DNA from: DUTS01 sp050951605 | GTDB taxonomy: Bacteria > Bacillota > Peptococcia > DRI-13 > DTU073 | NCBI GenBank assembly: GCA_050951605.1 | Contig: JBMNJJ010000009.1 | Coordinates: 186,001-250,000, forward strand | DNA: 64,000 nt | Direction of reading: 5' to 3' | In this document: positions 46,601-53,061 of the stretch, one piece after another | How positions within the stretch are numbered: the stretch's first letter is position 1 | Layout of the letters: every line of letters begins with the position of its first letter | The notes under the pieces: generated by a model | Seen by the model: only the letters and a program-made list of their open reading frames with translations | What the model was told of the DNA's origin: nothing | The model's database searches: none | Translations under genes and position numbers: made by a program

Positions 46601-49600
46601 CAACTAGAACAATTCCAAAAGGGAAAAGAGCAGTAACAAAAACAACTTCAAAAACAAGAGCAATTTCTCGTAGACCCCAAGGAACGAAAAAATTATCACA
46701 TATAGTGAGAAGGTCAAGGCCCACAACTAGAGCAATTCCAAAAGGGAAAAGAGCAGTAACAAAAACAACTCCAAAAACAAGAGCAATTTCTCGTAGACCC
46801 CAAGGAACGAAAAAACTATCACATATAGCGAGAAGGTCAAGGCCCACAACTAGAACAATTCCAAAAGGGAAAAGAGCAGTAACAAAAACAACTTCAAAAA
46901 CAAGAGCAATTTCTCGTAGACCCCAAGGAACGAAAAAACTATCACATATAGCGAGAAGGTCAAGGCCCACAACTAGAACAATTCCAAAAGGGAAAAGAGC
47001 AGTAACAAAAACAACTTCAAAAACAAGAGCAATTTCTCGTGGAACAAAAAGATTATTACGTACAGAAAGAAGAGCTGGAAAATTCCAGAGTGCTGCAAAA
47101 TTTAGACCTGGTAGACGAGCCAGTGAAGCCCTTCGTGCAGGAGGTAGACGAGGTGCTCGTGTAGGTGGTGTTGGAGCAAAAGGAACTCTTCGTACAGAAA
47201 GAAGAGCCAAAGCGGCTATTGGTGCAGAAAGAAGAGCCAGGAAATTCCAGAGTGCTGCAAAATTTAGACCTGGTAGACGAGCCAGTGAAGCCCTTCGTGC
47301 AGGAGGTAGACGAGGTGCTCGTGTAGGTGGTGTTGGAGCGAGAGGAGCTCTTCGTACAGAAAGAAGAGCCAAAGCGGCTATTGGTGCAGAAAGAGGAGCT
47401 AGGAAATTCCAGAGTGCTGCAAAATTTAGACCTGGTAGACGAGCCAGTGAAGCCCTTCGTGCAGGAGGTAGACGAGGTGCTCGTGTAGGTGGTGTTGGAG
47501 CAAAAGGAACTCTTCGTACAGAAAGAAGAGCCAAAGCGGCTATTGGTGCAGAAAGAAGAGCCAGGAAATTCCAGAGTGCTGCAAAATTTAGACCTGGTAG
47601 ACGAGCCAGTGAAGCCCTTCGTGCAGGAGGTAGACGAGGTGCTCGTGTAGGTGGTGTTGGAGCGAGAGGAGCTCTTCGTACAGAAAGAAGAGCCAAAGCG
47701 GCTATTGGTGCAGAAAGAGGAGCTAGGAAATTCCAGAGTGCTGCAAAATTTAGACCTGGTAGACGAGCCAGTGAAGCCCTTCGTGCAGGAGGTAGACGAG
47801 GTGCTCGTGTAGGTGGTGTTGGAGCAAAAGGAACTCTTCGTACAGAAAGAAGAGCCAAAGCGGCTATTGGTGCAGAAAGAAGAGCCAGGAAATTCCAGAG
47901 TGCTGCAAAATTTAGACCTGGTAGACGAGCCAGTGAAGCCCTTCGTGCAGGAGGTAGACGAGGTGCTCGTGTAGGTGGTGTTGGAGCGAGAGGAGCTCTT
48001 CGTACAGAAAGAAGAGCTATAGGTAGGGCTAGCAGAGTCGGCAGAGCAGGTAGAAGAACTAGGCTTGCTAATATTTTAAATAAACCTATTTTACGTAAAC
48101 CGAATTCTATTGCTGCTTCTCGTATAGGTGGAGTAGGAAGAGCCGTTAGTTCCCCTCGTACTATGAGAGCTATTGGTGCTCAGAAAAAAGCAATAAAAGC
48201 TGCTCGTGCTGAAATAAAAGCTTTGCAAGCAGCTGGGGGATGGGGCTCAAAAGGAGCTATTAGTGCTCAGAAAAGAGCAATAAGAGCTGCATATGATGAA
48301 ATAAAAGTTTTACGTGCTACAGGGAAAACAGGAATAGTTTCTCGCAATGTGAGAAAAACAAAAACGACCATTAGTACTTATCGTAATGTGAGAGCTGTTC
48401 GTAAACAGGGACGAATAATAAGAGCTGCTCGTGCTGAAATAAAAGCTTTGCAAATAGTTGGAGGAAAGGGAGCAGAAGAAGCAATTCTGGCTCAGAGAGA
48501 AATAATTGCTACTGCCCGTGCTAAGATAAAAGACTTAGGTGGAGGTGCTCTAGCGCAAAGAGTAGGAGTAAGGGGTCGGGCACGTCTTGCATTATCTAAA
48601 GTAAAAAAGAATCGTATTGTTCGTTTATCTGCGAAAAGCTTGAATGTGGGTTGGCGTACTTTCGGCGTATTAACTGGAGATCCCATAGAAATAGCTAGAC
48701 TGGGAATAAAAACAGGTAAAGCAGGAATAAAAGCAGGTAAGCTTGGAGTGCAAGGAGTTAAGACTGGAGTGCGGGCCGGTTATCATATGGGTCAGACCGG
48801 AGCGAGATATTCTTACCGTCAAGTTTTGAGGGCTGATAAATTTATTCTAAATAAAGCAGGACCAAGGACAAAGGGAGCATATCGTATAGCAAAAGCGGGA
48901 GCAAAATATGCTTATCGTACTCCGAAGGTAATTGGAGAGTTTGTATATGCTCCAATAAAAGAAGTTGCAACAAAAGTGGCTTTACGGCTGAGAGGGACCC
49001 GTGCTTATAGGATAGCTTCGAAAGGTTATAAGCTAGGTCGGAGTACTTTTGGTGTATTACGTAAAGGTCCCCAAGCAACAATTAAGGCCGGGGCAAAAGC
49101 TACTTATCGTATTAGTTGGGCCGGTGCAAGATATTCATATCGTCAAGTTTTAAAAGCGGATCAATTTTTACTTAAAAAATCCGGTTTTTATGGCAAAGTT
49201 AGAGAAGGTGCCCAAGGAGCATATCATATAGCAAAAGCAGGAGCAAAATATGCTTATCGTACTCCGAAGGTAATTGGAGAGTTTGTATATGCTCCAATTA
49301 AAGAAGCTGCAACAAAAATGGCTTTACGGCTGAGAAGGACTCGTGCTTATCGGATAGTTTCCAAAGGTTATAAGTTAGGTCGGAGTACTTTTGGTGTATT
49401 ACGTAAAGGTCCCCAAGTAACAATTAAAGTCGGGGCTAAAGGCACTTATCGTATAGCCCAGGCCGGCGCGGATTTTTTATATCGTCAAACCATAAAAGCT
49501 GATCAAATTTTGCTTAAAAAATCCGGTTTTTACGGTAAAATTAGGGAAGGGATTCAAGGGGCTTATCGTATAACAGAAGCAGGAGCAAAATATGCTTATC

Positions 49601-51042
49601 GTACTCCGAAGGTACTTGGTGAGTTTGTATATAATCCTTTAAAAGATGCCACCGGAAATATGCTTTTAAGAGTAAAAGGAACGCGAACTTATCGTTTTAG
49701 TTCACAAGGTTTGCGGTTAGCGCAAAACGTAATAAATGCTCCGGGAGAAATTGCTAAAAAAGGAGTAAAATTTTCATATAATGTAGGTAGAGCGGGGGCA
49801 TTGCGTGCTTATCGTATGGCCGCTCCTTCAATAAATATTACCAAACAATTTACTATGAGATATATGCGAATGGCCTTAGGGGCAATGAGGCATATAGCGA
49901 GAATTGTTATGGCAAAGATAGCGGGCGCGCTAGCTGCGTTTGCTCCGATCATCTTAAAAATAGCTCTAATTTTAGGAATTGTATTAGGACTAGTGATAGT
50001 GATTAATAGTATAATCACATTAATAATGCCAACTAATTTTATATTGGTTGATCAAGAAGTTCTTGTTAATTATATCGAACAAGTGGGAATATATGATGGA
50101 GAGGTTTCGGAATATATTGCAGAAATTAGGAAAAATGCTGAACAAGAATATATATATGCTTGCCCTTCCAGGGATCTAAAGGATGATTATGGTGTTATCG
50201 AAAGGAGAAAGCATTCCAAGTATAATGAAGGGATTCATGTAATATATGAGAATATTGTACCTGTTGATGGTCATATCTGTACTGATTGGCAAGGAGTTAT
50301 TGCTTTAGCTGCGGTACTTAATCAACAAAACTTCGAGTTTTCCCAAAAAGAACAAGAGCTTCTTAGACAAATACATGGAAAATTAAATCGTGTCGAATAC
50401 GATATGGAAACACTGCCTTGTCCTTGTTATCGGTCTTCTCTCGATTATGATGGTCATTATTTTACAGGTCCCTGTTATTCTCATGATTATGAGGCACCTG
50501 AAGTAGACCCTAATTTGCCTGAGGAAGAAAAAGCAGCCAAAGAAGCAGAAAAGGAATATATTGAAAGATGGGTTATACCTAATCTTAGTCCTTGCTGTAG
50601 TCCATACTGCACTTCTGAGTGGGGATGTTATGCGGAGGCCTGTTGTCCTGGGCATCGGAGACTCAATATCCATGTCTATATCTATGAATTAGATGAAGAA
50701 ATACAAATCGGTGGAGAAACGACAACAATGCTTGAGGAAATACTTAAAGAAAATGGTCTGGGCGATGCAGAAAGGCAATGGTGGGAAAATTTAATGCGGG
50801 AAGATTATGATTTAAATGAACAATTCCGTGGTATGGATGTAGATCAATATCGCTGCCAATATAAATATTCCCCACCGGCAGGGCTTCCGGAATGTTGGCC
50901 TGATGATTGGGGTTATCCATCTAAGTATCCGCCTCCGCTAGACTGGAAACCAAGGAATTGGCCGGATAATTTACCTTTTATATTTAAGTTTGAATATTTG
51001 CAGGAATGTCCCCCGGAACAACAAACGATACCGATACAGTAG
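37639..51042 (+). CDS. Giant repeat-built T4SS membrane protein (4467 residues)
   Basis: Layout: residues 27-2070, four near-identical 512-residue blocks of acidic coiled-coil-like sequence; 2070-2610, two copies of a DGxTDTGxGxI segment (near 2150 and 2220) and a duplicated acidic helix starting EIDEEFERAKEEVEEVQ; 2614-3135, thirteen 41-residue Arg/Lys/Thr units; 3148-3460, six 54-residue Arg/Ala/Gly units; 3720-4050, three 114-residue basic units; about 4096-4132, the only strongly hydrophobic region; then ~335 residues outside the cell with cysteine clusters (CPCY, CCSPYC, CCPGH). N-terminus inside, C-terminus outside is expected. The basic-rich cytoplasmic part, single membrane region and CPGH..LNIHVYIY segment echo the VirB1-like proteins of Tn1549-type T4SS, but the peptidoglycan hydrolase domain is absent. 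It follows virB4 by 31 bases. Confidence 0.85.
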   Translation: MVKNGGKTYQVKKEPELKTEEFEVDVKLNAYAIKIEEIIATEHPLRSEYDAKAARVSSYTDKAHRDYLERNQGLGMKATNFIFGANRAPQYSLEEYLTEIEENQGYSPKYEEYVQKTGQLISEVEEARLLAETRFEAQEAVRKQENIRIALEQLVEEEQVKGDKLERIVAEEHLNRSVYEERRETGKAYVEEALAYHQTYVLPKIELNRKREGKRFRRKEQVLTPPNYALSEYLREVKTNQGYSEKYVEHIKATGQQIEKVEIAIENEIKRAKLTELKRRQEYLEQSAAALEKYSEQDFIRAEKLESIIGAECHSRNIYEQQLEHSATYVQNALQAYVQDPSKEQTLAEHEHVLRYTLQEYQEEISVNQGYSPKYEEYVKTTGQRNQEIEAAINEEVQKLKEHDQARKTEVLKEILAEIKEKDPRKAIVLNSLLEKERAARNNYETERQKLSAYVTALENVTASRESYVPQYTRNEYLAEIQANHGYSPKYLEDLRRTGNEQRDKEIEAEIEHAMKRYDEQELYRRSNFIDNFETEVEKLNAYAIKIEEIIATEHPLRSEYDAKAARVSSYTDKAHRDYLERNQGLGMKATNFIFGANRAPQYSLEEYLTEIEENQGYSPKYEEYVQKTGQLISEVEEARLLAETRFEAQEAVRKQENIRIALEQLVEEEQVKGDKLERIVAEEHLNRSVYEERRETGKAYVEEALAYHQTYVLPKIELNRKREGKRFRRKEQVLTPPNYALSEYLREVKTNQGYSEKYVEHIKATGQQIEKVEIAIENEIKRAKLTELKRRQEYLEQSAAALEKYSEQDFIRAEKLESIIGAECHSRNIYEQQLEHSATYVQNALQAYVQDPSKEQTLAEHEHVLRYTLQEYQEEIGANQGYSPKYEEYVKTTGQRNQEIEAAINEEVQKLKEHDQARKTEVLKEILAEIKEKDPRKAIVLNSLLEKERAARNNYETERQKLSAYVTALENVTASRESYVPQYTRNEYLAEIQANHGYSPKYLEDLRRTGNEQRDKEIEAEIEHAIKRYDEQELYRRSNFIDNFETEVEKLNAYAIKIEEIIATEHPLRSEYDAKAARVSSYTDKAHRDYLERNQGLGMKATNFIFGANRAPQYSLEEYLTEIEENQGYSPKYEEYVQKTGQLISEVEEARLLAETRFEAQEAVRKQENIRIALEQLVEEEQVKGDKLERIVAEEHLNRSVYEERRETGKAYVEEALAYHQTYVLPKIELNRKREGKRFRRKEQVLTPPNYALSEYLREVKTNQGYSEKYVEHIKATGQQIEKVEIAIENEIKRAKLTELKRRQEYLEQSAAALEKYSEQDFIRAEKLESIIGAECHSRNIYEQQLEHSATYVQNALQAYVQDPSKEQTLAEHEHVLRYTLQEYQEEIGANQGYSPKYEEYVKTTGQRNQEIEAAINEEVQKLKEHDQARKTEVLKEILAEIKEKDPRKAIVLNSLLEKERAARNNYETERQKLSAYVTALENVTASRESYVPQYTRNEYLAEIQANHGYSPKYLEDLRRTGNEQRDKEIEAEIEHAMKRYDEQELYRRSNFIDNFETEVEKLNAYAIKIEEIIATEHPLRSEYDAKAARVSSYTDKAHRDYLERNQGLGMKVTNFIFGANRAPQYSLEEYLTEIEENQGYSPKYEEYVQKTGQLISEVEEARLLAETRFEAQEAVRKQENIRIALEQLVEEEQVKGDKLERIVAEEHLNRSVYEERRETGKAYVEEALAYHQTYVLPKIELNRKREGKRFRRKEQVLTPPNYALSEYLREVKTNQGYSEKYVEHIKATGQQIEKVEIAIENEIKRAKLTELKRRQEYLEQSAAALEKYSEQDFIRAEKLESIIGAECHSRNIYEQQLEHSATYVQNALQAYVQDPSKEQTLAEHEHVLRYTLQEYQEEISVNQGYSPKYEEYVKTTGQRNQEIEAAINEEVQKLKEHDQARKTEVLKEILAEIKEKDPRKAIVLNSLLEKERAARNNYETERQKLSAYVTALENVTASRESYVPQYTRNEYLAEIQANHGYSPKYLEDLRRTGNEQRDKEIEAEIEHAIKRYDEQELYRRSNFIDNLGKNVKEADRTHLYVREIEKLENEIRIGNEIEKEIKEEIDQNEGQKAKGRPASVRTSTDEGKLQAFYIGSFTDEIYSRAQRDGLTDTGLGSIATFRDNYKTLKEYLYNNAKRSFKVTKDGKVKFSLLQYTKATVGSAKEHVYDRFESDGVTDTGAGAISLLLQAKRSLSGFYYNTYNLREFLKRVKRKLEGKEDQAYWEEFNLEEYEGKPKEYDEEYAEIDEEFERAKEEVEEVQKEFEDAQEEIEKEKKKLEREIIGGKGKEGKPGAGTARKAKEVGKQVTDAAKEKGAKAVRLVRGTGKYGVLKAKEAGTKLAEAARGTGRKTVDTARDAKTKVVDAAKKADEAYDRFISKHFSEDAILGGGSGRKATEPVRETDVTTLDAVKDDSDDWDEFDLEKELEEELELEEEHEEEIDEEFERAKEEVEEVQKEFEDAQEEIEKEKKKLKREFIGSKTKKAPKRRAIRVTNKSTKKRYAPKGAKRRVTRVSRASAGRNARRVEAETRRKAHTTQEGIRRRSRRAAQEAARRKSRRAAQEGTKRLSRTARRSRPTTRTIPKGKRAVTKTTPKTRAISRRPQGTKKLSHIVRRSRPTTRTIPKGKRAVTKTTSKTRAISRRPQGTKKLSHIVRRSRPTTRTIPKGKRAVTKTTSKTRAISRRPQGTKKLSHIARRSRPTTRAIPKGKRAVTKTTSKTRAISRRPQGTKKLSHIARRSRPTTRAIPKGKRAVTKTTSKTRAISRRPQGTKKLSHIARRSRPTTRTIPKGKRAVTKTTSKTRAISRRPQGTKKLSHIARRSRPTTRAIPKGKRAVTKITPKTRAISRRPQGTKKLSHIARRSRPTTRAIPKGKRAVTKTTPKTRAISRRPQGTKKLSHIARRSRPTTRTIPKGKRAVTKTTSKTRAISRRPQGTKKLSHIARRSRPTTRTIPKGKRAVTKTTSKTRAISRRPQGTKKLSHIVRRSRPTTRAIPKGKRAVTKTTPKTRAISRRPQGTKKLSHIARRSRPTTRTIPKGKRAVTKTTSKTRAISRRPQGTKKLSHIARRSRPTTRTIPKGKRAVTKTTSKTRAISRGTKRLLRTERRAGKFQSAAKFRPGRRASEALRAGGRRGARVGGVGAKGTLRTERRAKAAIGAERRARKFQSAAKFRPGRRASEALRAGGRRGARVGGVGARGALRTERRAKAAIGAERGARKFQSAAKFRPGRRASEALRAGGRRGARVGGVGAKGTLRTERRAKAAIGAERRARKFQSAAKFRPGRRASEALRAGGRRGARVGGVGARGALRTERRAKAAIGAERGARKFQSAAKFRPGRRASEALRAGGRRGARVGGVGAKGTLRTERRAKAAIGAERRARKFQSAAKFRPGRRASEALRAGGRRGARVGGVGARGALRTERRAIGRASRVGRAGRRTRLANILNKPILRKPNSIAASRIGGVGRAVSSPRTMRAIGAQKKAIKAARAEIKALQAAGGWGSKGAISAQKRAIRAAYDEIKVLRATGKTGIVSRNVRKTKTTISTYRNVRAVRKQGRIIRAARAEIKALQIVGGKGAEEAILAQREIIATARAKIKDLGGGALAQRVGVRGRARLALSKVKKNRIVRLSAKSLNVGWRTFGVLTGDPIEIARLGIKTGKAGIKAGKLGVQGVKTGVRAGYHMGQTGARYSYRQVLRADKFILNKAGPRTKGAYRIAKAGAKYAYRTPKVIGEFVYAPIKEVATKVALRLRGTRAYRIASKGYKLGRSTFGVLRKGPQATIKAGAKATYRISWAGARYSYRQVLKADQFLLKKSGFYGKVREGAQGAYHIAKAGAKYAYRTPKVIGEFVYAPIKEAATKMALRLRRTRAYRIVSKGYKLGRSTFGVLRKGPQVTIKVGAKGTYRIAQAGADFLYRQTIKADQILLKKSGFYGKIREGIQGAYRITEAGAKYAYRTPKVLGEFVYNPLKDATGNMLLRVKGTRTYRFSSQGLRLAQNVINAPGEIAKKGVKFSYNVGRAGALRAYRMAAPSINITKQFTMRYMRMALGAMRHIARIVMAKIAGALAAFAPIILKIALILGIVLGLVIVINSIITLIMPTNFILVDQEVLVNYIEQVGIYDGEVSEYIAEIRKNAEQEYIYACPSRDLKDDYGVIERRKHSKYNEGIHVIYENIVPVDGHICTDWQGVIALAAVLNQQNFEFSQKEQELLRQIHGKLNRVEYDMETLPCPCYRSSLDYDGHYFTGPCYSHDYEAPEVDPNLPEEEKAAKEAEKEYIERWVIPNLSPCCSPYCTSEWGCYAEACCPGHRRLNIHVYIYELDEEIQIGGETTTMLEEILKENGLGDAERQWWENLMREDYDLNEQFRGMDVDQYRCQYKYSPPAGLPECWPDDWGYPSKYPPPLDWKPRNWPDNLPFIFKFEYLQECPPEQQTIPIQ
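37717..43845 (+). repeat. Four tandem 1536-base coding repeats, each of four ~128-residue subunits
   Basis: Block starts at 37717, 39253, 40789 and 42325, exactly 1536 bases apart, with only scattered base differences. Within each block a unit pattern occurs four times: R-x2-Y...YV, then EYxxEIxxNQGYSPKYxEYxxxTGQ. The four internal units are clearly diverged, whereas the four blocks are almost the same. Two rounds of duplication are implied: an old one making the 4-unit block, and a recent one copying the whole block. Confidence 0.95.
45478..47040 (+). repeat. Thirteen tandem 123-base coding repeats (41 residues, strongly basic)
   Basis: Units begin at 45478 and every 123 bases to 46954. Each encodes RRSRPTTR-[TA]-IPKGKRAVTKTT-[SP]-KTRAISRRPQGTKKLSH. 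Variation is confined to a few positions. About a third of the residues are Arg or Lys, with almost no acid, resembling a histone-tail-like or nucleic-acid-binding composition. Confidence 0.95.
47080..48015 (+). repeat. Six 162-base coding repeats arranged as three 324-base pairs
   Basis: Units start at 47080, 47242 and so on every 162 bases. Odd units end AKGTLRTERR...ERRAR and even units ARGALRTERR...ERGAR, so the true period is a two-unit 324-base block present three times. Each unit encodes KFQSAAKFRPGRRASEALRA followed by a Gly/Arg-rich stretch. Confidence 0.95.
48799..49790 (+). repeat. Three diverged ~342-base coding repeats before the membrane region
   Basis: The segment KAGAKYAYRTPKVIGEFVY recurs at about 48893, 49235 and 49577 (342-base period); the first unit is 18 bases shorter at its start. 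The copies differ at many positions, so this array is older than the other three. Confidence 0.88.
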
Positions 51043-51119
51043 ATAGTGACGCTATTTTCAAGTAGAACTTGCGAGGAGGACTATAATTTGGTTAGCCTTG
51101 ATAAAAGGAGGAAGTTTTT

Positions 51120-51791
51120 ATGAAGAGATGCAAAAGTTTATTTAGTTTAGGATTCATACTGATGATGCTCTTTAGTTTGACAACATTTACTTATGCTACT
51201 AATGAAACAAAAGCTGGAGCAACAGGTCTTGTAGAATTTCAAGTTGATGTTCCGTCTAATTTCACTTATTCTGTTTTGATTGATTTAAAACATGAGAAGG
51301 GTGCAGAATATACTGTTAAGGTAGGGGCGGAAGATGAGTATAAGGTGACGCAGGAAGTAGAGTCCGGTTCATATTTTGTTGATATACAAATAGTGTCAGA
51401 TGAAAATGAGTTTTGCCCTCATTGTATAAAGCAAGGTTTTAGCGCAAAGCACCTCGCGACTTTAGTTGTAGTAAGAAATAGGACTAATCATTTTGAAGTA
51501 AAAATTAAACCTTTAAAGAATGAAAAAGCAAATACAAGCTTAGCAAAAGGGACAGAAGAGCCCGTAGTTCAAAAAGAGGAGACAGAAAAAGATGTTGAAG
51601 AAGGTAAAGAAGATGAGAAAAAAAGAGTTACACAAAAAATATTAGAGTATGTTGAAGGGGATAACCCTAATGCTTTTGAACAAAGGGAAAGCTTAGGAAA
51701 GAGAATTATTAAAAAGAATTTCTTTACGTTAATTATGCTATTGTTATTATGTATTATTTCGATATATATCGAATTAAAAAGGAGGTTGTAA
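51120..51791 (+). CDS. Exported protein with C-terminal membrane anchor, T4SS-associated
   Basis: 223 residues, not recognised. Signal peptide (to about residue 27, TYATNE), a beta-rich extracellular domain of about 110 residues with one CPHC pair (near residue 99), an acidic Lys/Glu linker (KEETEKDVEEGKEDEKK), and a membrane anchor at about 200-218 followed by KRRL. It occupies the position where Tn1549-like loci carry CD1107-type proteins, which have similar topology, but I see no clear sequence match. Strong ribosome binding site (AAGGAGG). 77 bases after the giant gene, same strand. Confidence 0.65.
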   Translation: MKRCKSLFSLGFILMMLFSLTTFTYATNETKAGATGLVEFQVDVPSNFTYSVLIDLKHEKGAEYTVKVGAEDEYKVTQEVESGSYFVDIQIVSDENEFCPHCIKQGFSAKHLATLVVVRNRTNHFEVKIKPLKNEKANTSLAKGTEEPVVQKEETEKDVEEGKEDEKKRVTQKILEYVEGDNPNAFEQRESLGKRIIKKNFFTLIMLLLLCIISIYIELKRRL

Positions 51792-51820
51792 GGTAACAAT
51801 ATAGGACAGGGGGGAAACAG

Positions 51821-52561
51821 GTGTTTAAAGAGAAGCGAAAAAGGTTTTGGTTTAGGGAAAAATTAAAACAAATTTTAGGAATAAAAGAAGAATCCGAGTG
51901 GCTTAAGCATGATGATAATGATTATCATGAATTATTCGGAATAAAGAAAAGTTCTGAACAGCTTGTTTTAGATGATAAATTTTTTCAAGAGGTATTGAAA
52001 ATAAAACGAATGCCTAAGGCAGGGAGTTTAGATAATGTTCAAGCTAGGAAATGGTATCTTTTTTATATGGCTAAAATAGATGAAGCAATAGATAAAACAG
52101 TCACTTCGGAAGAACAAGCTATGCAAGCGTATCAAATAAGGGACTGGATTAGAACTACAACAAAAGAACTAATGGCAGATCGTGAATTAGCTTTACAATT
52201 GGAACAAGCGGAGCCTAATTTAACTTTAGAGCAGGTACGGCAAAGACAAATTAAGAAAGGTTTATCATATGGCGACCTTACTTGGGAAGGGGTTATTAGC
52301 TCTTCTACTAGATCTAGAGATAGCGTAAACGAGCAATTAGGTGTAGATCCCCATAAAAATGAAATTGAAATTAATCCTTTATGGAGACCATATGTTAAAA
52401 CACCTCGTAGTCGGGACAAAGACTTTGAAGATAGAATTATTGCGGAAAGTTCTTTAAGCAATTATGAGGAATCTGTCAGAGAAGAGCGGAATTGGGGAAG
52501 TTTTAATCCCAAGCAAGTTGAAGTTAAGAAACAAAGAAAGGTTATTGAATTAGAAATATAG
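51821..52561 (+). CDS. Soluble protein at the end of the T4SS locus, possible toxin-like domain
   Basis: 246 residues, no signal peptide or membrane segment. The first ~65 residues hold three degenerate ~20-residue repeats around LGIKEESE, FGIKKSSE and LKIKRMPK. Next comes a helical domain (about 75-175): ARKWYLFYMAKIDEAI, YQIRDWIRTTTKELMADREL, and STRSRDSVNEQLGVDP. From memory, the RxxxRTxxxELMADRxLA...SxRSRxSVNxxLG pattern resembles a domain near the ends of large polymorphic-toxin proteins; I could not check this and assign no activity. A terminator follows, making it the last gene of the locus. It lacks the terminal-arginine tail. Confidence 0.55.
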   Translation: MFKEKRKRFWFREKLKQILGIKEESEWLKHDDNDYHELFGIKKSSEQLVLDDKFFQEVLKIKRMPKAGSLDNVQARKWYLFYMAKIDEAIDKTVTSEEQAMQAYQIRDWIRTTTKELMADRELALQLEQAEPNLTLEQVRQRQIKKGLSYGDLTWEGVISSSTRSRDSVNEQLGVDPHKNEIEINPLWRPYVKTPRSRDKDFEDRIIAESSLSNYEESVREERNWGSFNPKQVEVKKQRKVIELEI

Positions 52562-52570
52562 TGCAAAAGG

Positions 52571-52606
52571 AACAGTCGTAGTTTATAAAACACGACTGTT
52601 TTTTTG
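52571..52606 (+). terminator. Rho-independent terminator closing the T4SS locus
   Basis: AACAGTCGT (52571-52579) pairs with ACGACTGTT (52592-52600), followed by a T run. Confidence 0.8.
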
Positions 52607-52678
52607 TTTAGAAAGAAGTATTAGCGGGAAGTTTAAGAAGAGGCAGAAGTAGTTCACAGCTAGAAGGTGAGGTCGTAG

Positions 52679-53026
52679 ATGTTTTTTTATCGAAAACAAA
52701 TGTTTTGGGTAAGTATTTTTCTGCTTTTTTTTATTTTTTTAGGTTTAGTAATAGTTTCAATAAATATGGAAAGGATTACTTTACGGGAGGGGCGGGATTT
52801 TCTGTTTTTTGCGATGAAGGAGGAAGGACGGTGGGAGGTTCGTTTTCTAGGTACTTCTTTAGAGGTAAACAAAGAAGCAGTCAGGGATCAATTACGGAGT
52901 GTAGGTTCGCAATTAGCACAATATGCGTCTAGGGGCAGAGCTTCTATAGAAAAAGCTAGAGTTTATTTACAGGAACAGTTGTTGCAGGGAAAGAATAGAC
53001 AAGGAGGCGGATATCCTATAAAATAG
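52679..53026 (+). CDS. Small membrane-anchored protein upstream of murJ
   Basis: 115 residues, unrecognised. One N-terminal membrane segment (about residues 8-28), a short acidic/aromatic region (EEGRWEVRFLGTSLEVNKEA) and a helical C-terminus. ATG at 52679 after GGTGAGG. 35 bases before murJ on the same strand, so probably co-transcribed with it. Confidence 0.6.
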   Translation: MFFYRKQMFWVSIFLLFFIFLGLVIVSINMERITLREGRDFLFFAMKEEGRWEVRFLGTSLEVNKEAVRDQLRSVGSQLAQYASRGRASIEKARVYLQEQLLQGKNRQGGGYPIK

Positions 53027-53061
53027 TGTAACGTAAGGAAAAGAGAAGAAGGTGTCAAGTA

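Noticed and set aside
45478..47040. Regularly spaced repeats that could suggest a CRISPR array
   Set aside because: The units are adjacent with no unique spacers, lie in frame within a long gene, and no cas genes are present.
45444..47858. An 804-codon open frame on the minus strand, opposite the basic repeats
   Set aside because: It exists because the 123- and 162-base units are multiples of three and use Arg/Ala codons without reverse-strand stops. It has no ribosome binding site of its own and merely mirrors the repeats.
31310..52561. Integrative conjugative element
   Set aside because: VirD4/VirB genes fit, but there is no relaxase, integrase, replication gene, att-like direct repeat or tRNA target, and housekeeping genes adjoin both ends.
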